Assembly (NCBI GenBank): GCA_033026295.1
Contig: CM065183.1
Span: 1,550,001-1,614,000, forward strand
Direction: 5' to 3'
Length of the DNA stretch: 64,000 bases
Source: Channa striata
Taxonomy: Eukaryota; Chordata; Actinopteri; Anabantiformes; Channidae
Under the pieces are notes generated by a model. That model was not told the DNA's origin, searched no databases, and saw nothing but the letters and a program-made list of their open reading frames with translations. The translations under genes and the position numbers were made by a program. This document shows positions 23,750-34,459 of the stretch, in pieces. The number at the start of each line of letters is the position of its first letter. Within the stretch, counting starts at the first letter, position 1.

Positions 23750-25654
23750 TTGTGATCAAATTTCAATTCTGGTTAAACATTTTAACAATACTTAACACAG
23801 AATAGTACAACAAGACCTGTGTTGAAAAACAGCAACTGCAAAATGCCCCAATCCAACTGTGTCACCCAACAATGCAGGCATCGACATCGACATTTGTGCC
23901 ATAAGACAAAAGACAGGGAGTTGCAAGGAGGCGGCTTGGCTGGGTGGCAGGACTGTCAAGCGACAGACCCAAAACTGATTCCGGAGTTTGGTGTCTGGTT
24001 AGGTTCAGAAATAAAAACAACTTGAATTAGAGTTAGATATTGATAATAATAATTGTGGATTTGTACAAGCTAATTAAACATGTTGGGCATGAAGTGACTC
24101 TTACATTGTCCAGCCCTCAACCTTCTTACCTTGTATCTGCCTAAACACAACTACAAAATAGGTTATTCACATTACAGTCAGACAAACTGGATGTTGCACT
24201 GCAAGAGAACATTTGCCGTAAAACAAAACACACTCTCTGGTAACCAATTTAATGATACGTTCAGTATCACCCTATTTGCACCTTGCCATTTACGTTACTT
24301 GTTAATATATTTTCATTACTTTCAAAAAAATGTAACGTGTTTGCAGCTATGTTTGCCCAAAAAATGTAATTGTGTTTACAGATTGGTTGTACAAGAAGGC
24401 AATTTTTAAACTGGGCTCCTCAATTCATACCAAAATTAAAGGAAACATACAGCAAAGCTCTTAGAGTAATAAGTCTGACAATAATAATCAAACATACTTA
24501 GTCACAGAGCTGCTCCTAAAGAACATATTGTAGACGTATCATCTCCATGAATGGCTAAAAGTCAGAAAAAACAAAAATACCACGCTTTTCTATTGTACTC
24601 TGTCTGCTTTTAGATTTCGTCCAAAAACGCTTTCAAACTCAAACCTGTAACACACAAAACAAGCCAAATGTTGTTAACAGAATTACCTTTAATAACACAC
24701 ACACAAAAGCCCTTGAGCCTGTCCATAGATTTATGAAAGACAAGTAAAAAGAGAAAACTTGGCTTACTGTGAAAAAACCTGGCCAGCGTTGGACCATCTG
24801 GCTAACGTCAGCCTAATCCTTTACAACCTTACATGTGACGCCCGTGTGTTTTCTCATAAAGGTTTTCTTCTTCATTTTGTTAATCATGACCTCTCGAACA
24901 GCTTCAGTACAAGCTCCACCCATTCCCTCTGGAAAGTCTGCTAAAGAAATGATTTCCTGGGTTCTTTTTGTTTTTGTGCCACGGTTCGCCATCAGCATTA
25001 TCTTTTCACATTAAAAGGAGATCCCAATTGGTGCATTGCAATTATGTAATTACCAATTTTAAACTTAAGACTGTTTTCTGACAGCCAGATATTGAACCTT
25101 GATCCTAAAACTCTTCTTTTGTTGGCTATGCTTTTTAGTCATACATATTTTCTGTCCATCAACGTACATGTACGAGCCAATGAAAGCTTTCTCAGTGCTT
25201 TTGTATTTTCCTGCAGTCATGCTGTGTCCTGAACTAATAGCTAATACATGTGCAACATTAATGACATCATCTCAGACATGCCTTCTAAGCTTGCCTAAGT
25301 AACTGTCAAGGAAACCAAGTCGTTGCATTAGACCAGTGTTTAGCTGTGGAGGCACTCAGTTTTCTTACCGTGCTCAGTGGAGTTTATGTATTCTCTAAAC
25401 TTGATCTGTAGAACTATTGTCATCCGCTGTACTTTGGAACACAGAAGTTCAATAAATCTGCACCATTCTTTATAATACATCGATCTCGGAAGTGGAAAAT
25501 ATTTGGGCCATTGCACACGCGTTAGGTGGGCCCCTACAGTAATTCTTTGCTTAAAAAAGAAAAAGCTCAACTTCTCTAAGATCTCCAAGAGTTCTTGCCA
25601 GACCTTCAAAAACAACACAACATCAGCATCAACACTGGATCTGCATTGATTGTC
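23750..25654. other. No recognised gene
   Basis: AT-rich sequence with short random ORFs (23819-24025, 24131-24409, 25340-25618). Nothing recognised. Confidence 0.5.
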
Positions 25655-25818
25655 CGGTGGTTGAAAGTAATAAATTACAAATCATTTATTATTGTACTTA
25701 ATTACATTTTTTCATGTGTCTGCACTTTATTTAAGTAGATTTAATTTTTTTTATATTTATATGTTTTATTGTTTTTTACTACACTACATTTGTTGTCAAA
25801 GTAACGTTACAATCATGT
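25655..25818 (+). mobile_element. Non-autonomous DNA transposon relic (hAT-like)
   Basis: The order GGTTGAAAGTAATAAATTAC, TTGTACTTAATTACATTTTT, GCACTTTATTTAAGTAGATT, TTTACTACACTACATTTG and AAAGTAACGTTACA follows a fish repeat that reads AGAGTAATAAATTACATTTACTC...TACTTTATACTTCTACTCCACTACATTT...AGTTACTTTACA. No coding is involved. I recall it as hAT-related but cannot confirm the ends. Confidence 0.5.
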
Positions 25819-25974
25819 CACTTTATGCATTTCCTAACAAGCCATTGTTTCCATTTTCTCCTTCCATGATTCTGTTTAAAAGACTTGACATATTAGCAAT
25901 AGTCACAGTGAGCTGGTATGAAGTAATTTTACTCTTTGGCTTCCTAAACTTGAACTTGGTGTTGCCAAGAACAC

Positions 25975-26225
25975 CAAGTTCAGATCTTCAATCTCTGCAT
26001 GATCAGCAATTTTTCTCCCAATATTCAAAAATCTGCTTCTTCTTATGCACTTAAAAAACTAAACTTTATGCTTTTTCTTGTACTTGCATCTTATGAAACG
26101 AGAAGACTTCTGAGAGCACTTAACTTTCTCTGTTTTCTCCTTGACTTAGGTTTTTTGCTTGCCTTGTACCTCACTTGTAAATCACTTTGGATAAAAGGAT
26201 CTGCCAAATGACTAAATGTAAATAT
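25975..26225 (+). mobile_element. L2 LINE 3' end
   Basis: The 3' terminus CACTTTGGATAAAAGGATCT followed by GCCAAATGACTAAATGTAAA is the L2 ending, better preserved than the copy at 7935-8652. Upstream, CTGCTTCTTCTTATGCACTT, CTTGTACTTGCATCTTATGA and CTTGCCTTGTACCTCACTTG parallel the same positions of that copy (CTTGTACTTACATCCCACGA, CTGCCTTGTACCTCACTTG). Only the last 250 bp remain, with no RT coding. Confidence 0.8.
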
Positions 26226-27479
26226 AATTCAATGCACTTTCAGCTGGGACATTTGTTCTTTCATCATCAACCTTGAGGTAAGTTCCGTCACAAAGATACA
26301 TTCGGTTGCTTTGGTGTAGTGTGTATTCAGCATCCACAGAACATTTTGGAATGTCAGATACCTCAGGCTTTTCTCTGTGTCTCTTCAGGGATGAGGTAGA
26401 CAAGATCTCTGGCTGTTTGCCTAACTGCTCATTTCACATTCTAGCACCGGGATGAGGTCAAGGACAGGAATTATTCGGATGCTGATTTCTCTGGGAGGTC
26501 AAAAATATCTGTTTAGGTACACAGCACAGTGATGAATACAGGGTCTTTAGACAGTAATATGAAGATGTAAACCGCTCCAACTTATCTTTTTATTTAGTCT
26601 ATGAAATAATCACGTATATGTGCATAAGTTGTCATTATCATCTTTCTTATGTCCTCGTTAAAAATATTAACTCTCATGGTCAGTTTGCTGCATATCATCT
26701 GAGGGAAAAAGAAACATTGACAGTTTTATCAAGTAACAAATGACTTGACAGTACTTTGAATTCTGACAATGGGAATATATCATTTACCTTGTACATAGAG
26801 AGGCCATTGTTGTACATTAGTGCTCAAAGGCAAGCATATTTTGTGGACAATCTGCACAATATTTGCAATCTGACCAAATGTAGGGAGACCTGGACAGGAA
26901 ACAATAGACAACATCATATCTCCAATATATATAACTGAGAAGAGACATCGCAATCGTTGCAACCAGTCTTCTCCACTGTTGGCCTGAAAAACAAGCTACA
27001 GGCCACATGATAAGTGGTTTCTGGTATTTTCTGGCAACTGTCATTCGCCATATTTTTAAAGCTCAGGGAGTCTCTGTTTTTTTTTATGTATAATGTATGC
27101 TTACCCCATCACATAGTCCAAGCGTCAGTCAAAGGACCATTTTTTTTGTGCTCTGCAGACCAGGAAATAGTCTCATCAGTATATGCTTATGTACCATAAC
27201 AAGCTCCACAATATCTTTGGAAAGCATAAACATTTCAGAAGCATTTTCCCTTTCCGGGACACAAAAAGTAATACAAAACTGGAAGAGGCCTGATGACAGA
27301 CCAGTTTTCTTGGCTATTTCCACTAATGGTCATTTTGGATAAAAATCCTTTTCTTATTCTTTGAGGCTGATCACTTTTGTCAGTAGGTGTGTAATTGAAG
27401 GATGTGATTTAGCTGATTTAGGATAATAAATTGTCTGACGATCTCTCTCTGCTGCTGATCCCAGCATACACCCCTCTGA
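26226..27479 (-). other. Unidentified cluster of minus-strand ORFs
   Basis: Several neighbouring minus-strand frames are open: 27129-27323 (64 codons), 26817-27044 (75), 26780-26962 (60) and 26212-26403 (63, with the run SNRMYLCDGTYLKVDDERT). The minus strand has plausible donor-like words at 26780 (CAAGgtaaat) and 27104 (GGGgtaagc). I do not recognise a family. It could be an eroded DNA-transposon transposase, a decayed host gene or chance. Plus-strand ORFs overlap the same DNA (27097-27342), which weakens the case. No function is assigned. Confidence 0.2.
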
Positions 27480-27725
27480 GAAGAAGAATTGGCCCAGTCG
27501 TGCATCAGAGGTACAGTCACTCCTGAGAACCCAGAACTCTGCCTTCAATGCTCACTGGTAGAGGAGCTGAACTACGTCTTTGCCTGTTATGAGGTTACTA
27601 GACCTGGCTCAACGGCCTTCCAACTTCCAGCCACTCACCCTGCAGGAGCAGCTGTGCAGGCTGTGAACCCCAACAAATATACAGGATCAGATGGGGTACT
27701 GAAGTATACTACATAGCAGTTCATG
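27480..27725 (+). pseudogene. LINE fragment upstream of the RT domain
   Basis: The plus-strand frame 27489-27716 reads EELNYVFACYEVTRPGSTAF and later AVNPNKYTGSDGVLKYT. In Rex1-like LINEs the segment before the RT domain reads ELNxFYARFE...RVNPRKAAGPDGIPGRVL, so the ACYEV and NPNKYTGSDGVL words align with that. The KAAGPDG signature of the RT fingers has become KYTGSDG. About 75 codons survive with no further RT motif downstream, so it is an old fragment. Confidence 0.55.
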
Positions 27726-28073
27726 AGCAGTTCCATTCCTCCTCTAAACTCTTGTCTTCCTATTTCCTGGTGTAAGTTCATCTTTGTCCCAACTGTCCAT
27801 AGTCCGTTGTTCAAGAGCGATTTGATTTTTTTGCACGTTACTTGGCCTCCTCTAACCAGCCTTTCCTGTTTTTGAAACATACATTTCATTTTAAGATCAA
27901 TCAAACAGCTGATCTTTTCCCTCTGTCTATGACTTTTTGTTTGTTTTCAATTTTCAGCCTGATTTAGTGACATTCTACATTGTAAGTGTAGCGGATCCCA
28001 CTCTGCGTTGTGTTGTGTTTTAATAAAATTGTCCACACCATCAGGAAATTGTCTTTGGTGAATTTAATATTTC
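27726..28073. other. No recognised feature
   Basis: No gene seen. TGTAGCGGATCC at 27987-27998 and TTTTAATAAAATTGTCC at 28018-28034 could belong to an LTR-like unit but boundaries are not evident. Confidence 0.35.
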
Positions 28074-28296
28074 ACCTTCGCCAAGGTGTGCACATGGAGA
28101 AAGAGAAAAAGACGTACCACAGGACAAAAATGACTAAATTAACGAAGTACAAAAGTTCTCAAAACTGAGTAAAACATTCTTCTTCAAAAAGAAACAACAA
28201 ACACGTAACTTCACATTACATTTTTAACAAAACACATAAACACTGGACGGAGCAGAAGAAACGTACCTTCACCAAGGTTTGCACATGGAGAAAGAG
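28074..28296. repeat. Pair of 32-bp direct repeats
   Basis: ACCTTCGCCAAGGTGTGCAC followed by ATGGAGAAAGAG at 28074-28105 recurs at 28265-28296 as ACCTTCACCAAGGTTTGCAC and ATGGAGAAAGAG, with two substitutions. Both copies have a CGTACC word close by (28112 and 28262). The 160 bp between are AT-rich. This looks like a decayed tandem unit of about 191 bp, of unknown origin. Confidence 0.7.
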
Positions 28297-28469
28297 GAAG
28301 TACAGCTCACAGACACGCAGTAAATACAGACAACTTCAAAATAAAATTGTGACGGCACTTCCTGTGAAGGCTTCCCTCCCCCCTACAAGTGTGTGCACCC
28401 CATGGTCCCATAATAGGAATCCCAAAAGAAGAACAAGGGTTATTGGGAATACAAATAAAAACAAAATAC

Positions 28470-28712
28470 ACATGTATGAACCTCACTGTGTATTTCATAG
28501 TCTCTATAAGCTAAAACTTCAAGCAAAGAACTAAAGTGTTCTTTTACCCTTTGCTATCTGTAGAGACTTGGCATTTAAAAAGAATGGACTAGAAATATCC
28601 TTTGTTCGAACCAGTAAGCGACACTCATTTGAAACCGTTAGAATGGAGTTTTAGTGACACTCTGAACACTCTGTATGCTGGTTTGTCATCTTGGTTTGTT
28701 ACTGAATTCTTT
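28470..28712 (+). repeat. Direct repeat R, copy 1 (shortened)
   Basis: ACATGTATGAACCTCACTGT to AACCAGTAAG (28470-28617) is almost identical to 29017-29165. After a shorter middle it rejoins copy 2 at CTGTATGCTGGTTTGTCATC and TTGGTTTGTTACTGAATTC. Relative to copy 2 it lacks about 95 bp in the middle. A LINE fragment begins directly after it. The repeat has no coding and no tRNA-like box pair. It could be a terminal repeat of an unknown element or a local duplication. Confidence 0.75.
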
Positions 28713-28886
28713 TCTTTCAAACTAGAAAGGAAGTGGCGTTCCACTCATTCACAAGAATCCCGCCTAGCCTGGAAAAGACTTTATACTTATACAAATTAGC
28801 ACTCCGTAAAGCCAGAACAGCTTATTATTCATCACTAATAGAGGAAAACAAGAACAACCCCGGTTTCCACTGTAGCCAGGCTGACA
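28713..28886 (+). pseudogene. GAATT-tail LINE, pre-RT fragment
   Basis: The frame reads LERKWRSTHSQESRLAWKRL and, after a frame slip, ALRKARTAYYSSLIEENKNN then PGFHCSQADN. The same sequence occurs at 39065-39345 (KARTAYYSSLIEENKNNPRF) where more is preserved. It is the linker between the endonuclease and RT domains of the LINE. It starts right at the end of repeat R copy 1 and is cut after about 58 codons. No RT motif is present. Confidence 0.8.
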
Positions 28887-29016
28887 ATATGACAAATCCT
28901 GCACATAATGCAGCGCAACAACAACACTCGACTACATAAGCACATGTTGATTGTTGTATTTCAAATCCACTGTGGTGCTACAGAGTCATTACGACAAAGA
29001 CTGTAACACAGCTCAA

Positions 29017-29351
29017 ACATGTATGAACCTCACTGTGTATTTCATAGTCTCTATAAGCTAAAGCTTCAAGCAAAGAACTAAAGTGTTCTTTTACCCTTTG
29101 CTATCTGTAGAGACTTGGCATTTAAAAAAGAATGGACTAGAAATATCCTTTGTTTGGAACCAGTAAGTCACAAGCACAATTTAGAATGTAGTTTTAGTGT
29201 CATTGGTGCCTTAATTACTGTAGTTTATACATTTGTTCGGAAGGTCTGGCTTGTGTGGTCCTGAACACTGTGAATGAGCCAGGACAGCAACACTGTGTGG
29301 TTGATCTCACTGTATGCTGGTTTGTCATCTTGGTTTGTTACTGAATTCTTT
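29017..29351 (+). repeat. Direct repeat R, copy 2 (longer)
   Basis: Second copy of the repeat at 28470-28712, displaced by 547 bp in the same orientation. It keeps a middle segment (about 29180-29300) that copy 1 lacks. It is followed, after about 115 bp, by a 3' UTR scrap of the same LINE family that follows copy 1. Confidence 0.75.
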
Positions 29352-29465
29352 ACTTGTTATAAATGACTGTGAGGTTATTTGAATACATCTGTTTTGTTAC
29401 TGAACTGCTTTATGTAACAGAGACTGAAATGAATCTTGTTTGGCAGAGAATAATTCTTTGTGAAC

Positions 29466-29545
29466 GGATTTGGCGCTGTGTGTCCTCCAGTGTGCAGCTA
29501 CTGGTCCTATTAACCTGCTCAATGTTTTGTTGTTGCTTTTGTTGG
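29466..29545 (+). mobile_element. GAATT-tail LINE, 3' UTR scrap
   Basis: GGATTTGGCGCTGTGTGTCC through TTGTTGTTGCTTTTGTTGG matches 33537-33616 with about one substitution, making these two the most similar copies of this family in the window. Flanks on both sides differ at once, so this is an isolated 80-bp piece rather than a normal 5'-truncated insertion. Confidence 0.8.
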
Positions 29546-32239
29546 AACAAGAATAACAATCATTTGTGGGGCTTTATAGGACAATCAACAGCCTAATTTT
29601 TTCTTTTCCGGAGATAATAAAGAGTCAAAGTCATTAGCATTCATTTTATAACTTAGGTTAAACTCTCATTGATTGTTTTTTTCCTCTCCATCTTCTGGCG
29701 TGGGAGCTGTGGACTGGGGCCTTGGGGGCCAACTCTGGAGGCAAATGAAAAATGAAATGGTAATTAAGTGCAAGGTGGAGGTAGAGCAGGCCTGTCAGCA
29801 GGGAGAGATTGAGGGAGCAAAGGCATCCAGCTTTAGATAGAGGCAGCACAGCAGGAACTCTGGAGGCACAGTGGAGCCATTGTTTCCCCCATGACACATC
29901 TCAATAAAGCCCAGCTAATTTATTTCAAGACTCCCATTACTCGCTCCAGATCCTCACAGGTGTTGATCTGGTAAATGTGCAGCTTTTAACCCTGATGAGG
30001 ATACTGAGTAGTGGGGAACTCCGCTGTCCAACAACTTAACTGATGAGTCAGCGGAAACACACCCAGATGAAAATAATAACAATATACAACAGTAGCAGTG
30101 ACGTCCTAAATTCTCAAAACCAACATTCAAATGCCAGTTCTAAAATAATAGCAGATAAAAGTAGGAAGGGGTCAGAAACTAGCTGGGTTTTCTGTCTACC
30201 CACTATTTTCTTACTAAAATATGATAAAATTGATTGGATTCATAAAGCATTTTAGTATTGAAAATAATTCATGTGAGGAATTTATGAGTCAACTAGCCTC
30301 TCTATGAACACTGGGGAAAAAATGAGATTTGCAGCAACATTAAGTCTCAGAAATTGCATTTGCTCACAACTAATTTACAACCATATACACATCAGGAATG
30401 AAATGTAACACTGCCCAGATTGCATTTTTATCAACTTAACGAGGAACTGTTAATTAACATAGAAAGGCAAAGCTTATCAGTAACATGTTTTCCATTTAAC
30501 ATCTTGTTTAATAGCGAAAAAAAACGGTTTATGGGGTGTGCAATCACCATAGGGGACAGCAGCTCTACCCACTCCCCGCCCTCCAAAAGTATGGCAAAAC
30601 ATACAGACATCACTTTATGTTGGTTGTCACTCAGCAGCAACGAATATAACAGCTGTGATACAGGTGTGTCACTGGACTGTTCAAATGCAAAGATGCACAG
30701 GTTTTCACAATTAAAGCTGGAAAGGTAATGGCGATAACTTATGTGTAATATGATTTGAAATTTTTTTTATGCTTCTTTGAACAAATAGCGCTATGGTGCG
30801 TGTGGCACCATGGTGAGCGAGCTAAACAATAAAGTAACTGAAAATGCTTGAAATATGCATCAGAGCAACGGATCCAATCAATTACGTGTGTAACGAAACT
30901 GATATATACAGTAGCTCAAGGATATTGTTGTGTCATATCTTTTATTCCACAGAACAAGTGAAACAGAGAATACACCTGCAAGTGGCTTTCTTGCACCATC
31001 TCTGGGCTTATAGGTTCAAATAGTTGCACTTCTGTTGAGAGGAGAGCTCATCTGTGTCCACAGAGAGGAGGAAGGCACAAACACCAGCAAGCAGCAAGAC
31101 TTCTTTTCTGAACTTTCTCTGACATGCCCGATGGGGATTCATTCTTGGCACTCTGCTTTCAACTCACCAGGAAAGATGCTTTCCAAGGCAGCCACTCCAC
31201 TGAGTTGAAATTATGTTCTGTTATTTACAGTATTATTGAGATGAATGCGACATAGGAAATGTATTTCAAAAATTGCACTGACATGATTGGACTGCAAAGT
31301 TCAGATTAAAGGTAAACCATGCTCATGGCTGCATAAGCGAAGCCCTATAAGGCAGATCCCCCCGACATACAGCATATATGAGTTTCTAGCTGTTAATAGG
31401 GGTTCCTTGCATAGTATATGCTGACTCCAGTCCTATGTGTCTGCATAAAGCATGACTACTTTGTTTTGCTGCACAGCAGTATATCAACTAAGCTTTGGGA
31501 GTTGGAGTAATTAGTGAAATTCAGAGTGTTTCCATCCAGGTGTTTCAAACCATGTGCCTTGGAGGACTCTGAGTCTGCAAGTGTTCAGCCCAAAAAATAC
31601 AGCAGCTGATGTCGCTGGTGTCACGATCAATTCAATTCAATTCAATTCAGCACACAAATGGGTTTGTGGCTGTTGATAGTGTTCTCCCTGTCTAGGTGTG
31701 AGTCCAAACCTCTTAAATAACTCCGATGTTTAAAGCAACCTGAAGCCATCCTTGATGCCCACAGTGGTTGTTTGTCCATACTCTTTCATATGACTTAGTT
31801 AACCGTTTGTTGAAATTGTGCCCCTTTGTACCCATTGTTTACAGTGGAACCAATTTGGTGGCCAGTTTCACAGAACACATGTCATGTGATGCATGATGTT
31901 ACGGCAAACCAGAGCTTTTCTGTTACATGAGATGTCTTGGTCATGTGAGTTTTTTCACACTAGAGTCAAACTACGCTCTTCTGTGTAAAGGTGCTGCGTT
32001 CTGTCGAAAAGTCCCGTTTTTTGTGACCCATCCACCGTTTAACGTGGCTCCTGAGAAACTCTGAATAGTCTAAATATTAGGTTTCAATCTAACGTTCACC
32101 ACAGCCGCAACATTTGCCAAACAGTACTTCATAGCTGTTGTTTCGCAGCTAGTACTAACTAACTATACTGTTTTCTTTCATAGAACAGCCTGATCAGAGA
32201 CCATCTTCAATGTCAACTCGACTTGATTTAAAATATAAA
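29546..32239. other. No recognised gene; possible conserved noncoding block at 29650-29960
   Basis: No coding region recognised; the 102-codon plus-strand ORF at 30420-30728 has no motif. The block 29650-29960 is GC-balanced with ATGAAATGGTAATTAAGTGC and CAGCTAATTTATTTCAAGAC, homeodomain-like TAAT cores in a context typical of vertebrate noncoding enhancers, but this is only an impression. A short ATTCA repeat lies at 31627-31649. Confidence 0.35.
31627..31649. repeat. ATTCA pentamer repeat
   Basis: Four to five ATTCA/TTCAA units. It equals the complement of the GAATT tail of the LINE family that is abundant here, but none of that family's 3' UTR adjoins it, so it may be a free microsatellite. 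Confidence 0.75.
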
Positions 32240-32488
32240 AGATAAGATAAGATAGAACTTTATTAATCCCACAGTGGGGAAATTCTTGTGTTTTAGCAGC
32301 CATAGACAAAGAACGCAGAATCTGCACAGAACAATGTGCATTACAGTTTAACTGAAAAGGCATTTAAAAATTAAGGGTAAACTAAATATATATACATATT
32401 AACATTTGAAAATGTCACAGATGAGTATTGCAACATCCAGTTTATTGCGCAATAAAAAGAATATACAAGTAAAATTGCACATTGTGTG

Positions 32489-33428
32489 TCACTGCAGTGA
32501 CACATTAAATAGTCTTATGGCTGTGGGGAGGAATGATCGACGGTAACTTCCTTCCTGCACTGTGGGTGTAGCAGTCCAGTGCTGAAGGAGCTGCTCAGAG
32601 CCTCCACAGTGAGGTGCAGGGGGTGGGAGGGTTATATCCATGATGGATGTTAGTTTGGCCAACATCCTTCTGCCCGACCACCTCCTCGATGGAGTCCAAT
32701 GTGCAGCCCAGGACAGAGCCGGCTCTCTTAACCAGCTCGTTAAGTCTCTTCCTGTCTCTGTCCGTGCTGCTCCCAGCCCAGCACACACCACACCATGGAG
32801 GACTGCTGAGGCCACCACAGAGTCGTAGAATGTCCGTAACAGCTCCTGCACACACCAAAGGACCTCAGTCTCCTCAGCAGTGGAGCCAATGCTGGCCCTT
32901 CCTGTACAGAGAGTCTGTCTTGTTTGTCCAGTCCAGTTTTTTGTTTAGGTGGACATCCAGGTATTTAAAGGTGTCCACAATTTCAATGTGTGAGCCCTGG
33001 ATGCTCACCGGTGTGTGTGTGGTGGAGGCTTTCGTCTGAAGTCAAGCCCTAACTCCTTTGTCTTACTGGTGTTCAGGAACAAATAATTGTTCTCACACCA
33101 GTCCACAAAGTCCGAGATGACCCCCCTGTATTCCTGCTCATTCTCACCCAGTACACAGCCAACAATGGCTGTGTCATCCGAGAATTTCTGCAGGTGACAG
33201 AGGTGGGAGTTGTACCTGAAGTCTGACGTGTAGAGTGTGAAAAGAAAAGGGGAGAGCAACGTCCCTTGAGGTGTCCCCCGTGCTGCAGACGACCACATCC
33301 GACACACGGTCCCGCAGCCTCACGAACTGTGGCCTGTCCGTGAGGTAGTTGATGGTCCAGGCAGCTAGATGTTGGTCCACGCCTGCTACCTCCAGCTTCC
33401 CCCTCAGCAGTGATGGCTGGATGGTGTT
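32489..33428 (-). pseudogene. Reverse transcriptase palm/thumb remnant
   Basis: Minus-strand frames read in order: HLAAWTINYLTDRPQFVRLR with DRVSDVVVCSTG (33174-33380), then in another frame ARGTPQGTLLSPFLFTLYTS (RT motif B) and HLQKFSDDTAIVGCVLGENE (motif C with the Asp-Asp pair intact), then LFLNTSKTKELGLDFRR (33005-33307), and the C-terminal part LHGVVCAGLGAARTETGRDL (32489-32851). At least two frame shifts and an internal gap separate these pieces. The catalytic SDD survives in this copy, in contrast to two other LINEs in the window. It is not functional. Confidence 0.8.
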
Positions 33429-33880
33429 ATATATATAATGTCACCACTGTATGACATTAACTCTGTGTGTTCTTTGTTCCTTAGTCGTTTCTCTCCCTCT
33501 CTTCCCCTCTCTCTCTCCCTGTCCACAGGTGTCCCCGGATTTGGCGCTGTGTGTCCTCCAGTGTGCAGCTACTGGTCCTATTAACCTGCTCAATGGTTTG
33601 TTGTTGCTTTTGTTGCTCTGTTCTTTTCTCTCTCCACTTTCCACTCAGCCCAACCGGTCAAGGCAGATGACTGTCCTCCCTGAGCCTGGTTCTGCTGGAG
33701 GTTTCTTCCGTTAAAGGGAGTTTTTCCTCTCCACTGTTGCCTATGGCTGCTCAAGGGGGATTTGTTGGGTTTTCTCTACCTGTTTGTATAGTCTTGACTT
33801 TATTATGTAAAGTGCCCTGAGATGACCTTGTTTTAAATTGGCGCTATATAAATAAAGTTGAATTGAATTGAATTGAATTG
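33429..33880 (+). mobile_element. GAATT-tail LINE 3' end, nested insertion
   Basis: Plus-strand 3' UTR only: ATGTCACCACTGTATGACAT, CCTGAGCCTGGTTCTGCTGG, CAAGGGGGATTTGTTGGGTT and finally GCGCTATATAAATAAAGTTG followed by four GAATT units. It sits inside the minus-strand LINE 32240-34050, between the codons for AFN and TIQP. The host sequence resumes at 33881 (TTGAAAGCACTGG). A possible target duplication is the short TGTT/GTT on both sides, shorter than usual. The order shows this insertion is younger than its host. Confidence 0.9.
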
Positions 33881-34050
33881 TTGAAAGCACTGGAGAAGTC
33901 AAAGAACATGACCCTTACAGTACTCCCAGGGGACTCCAGATGAGACAGGGCCCTGTGCTGCAGGGTAGATGATGGCGTCGTCCACCCCGATGCCAAACTG
34001 CAGCGGGTCCAGTCCTGAGCTCACCTGTGTGCGGAGGTAGGCGAGGTTTC

Positions 34051-34459
34051 CTTATATAAAAATAAAAGGAAACAATAGAAGAGCTGTTTGAATTCCATTA
34101 ATAATTCACCAGTGGAAAACAGACAGACCTGTGAACAGAGACTGATTCATGGCATTTATTTTAATCATCTCACATTGTAACAGTTTACACGTAGCTGGTG
34201 CTGAATGAAAATGAGAATTAGTGGCAGCTTGTTGTCTGCCAAAAAACAAACAAACAAAAAAAAAACAATGTTGGGCATTAATCACATTGCAGTGACGACA
34301 GGCACACACTTTATGACTGTACAACTCATCATCAGTGTGAGTGGGTGGTGGTTGGACCTACTGTAGCTGGTCCAGGTCAGTTTCAGGCTCAGTTGGTGTT
34401 AACAGACAGCAGAGACAAATAAATAGAATAATCATTGTTGCTGTTATGCACAGGTAATT
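34051..34459. other. No recognised gene
   Basis: No feature except an AAAC-rich low-complexity tract at about 34240-34266. Confidence 0.5.

Larger units (their letters stand above)
32240..34050 (-). mobile_element. Rex1/Babar-like LINE, 5'-truncated, interrupted by another LINE
   Basis: Minus-strand element ending at its 3' terminus in AATAAAGTTCTATCTTATCT with further TCTTA units (complement of 32240-32263). Its RT region is split by a plus-strand LINE insertion at about 33429-33880. Upstream of the break the minus strand encodes LAYLRTQVSSGLDPLQFGIG then MFFDFSSAFN, and downstream NTIQPSLLRGKLE, so the host ORF resumes at the very next codon. The 5' end is lost before the RT fingers, near 34050. 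No endonuclease remains. The clade name is tentative and rests on the QKFSDDTAIVGC and LNTSKTKEL signatures. Confidence 0.8.

Noticed and set aside
30420..30728. 102-codon plus-strand ORF
   Set aside because: No motif; another ORF occupies the opposite strand at 30431-30640.
33451..33714. 87-codon plus-strand ORF
   Set aside because: Lies entirely inside the noncoding 3' UTR of the nested LINE.
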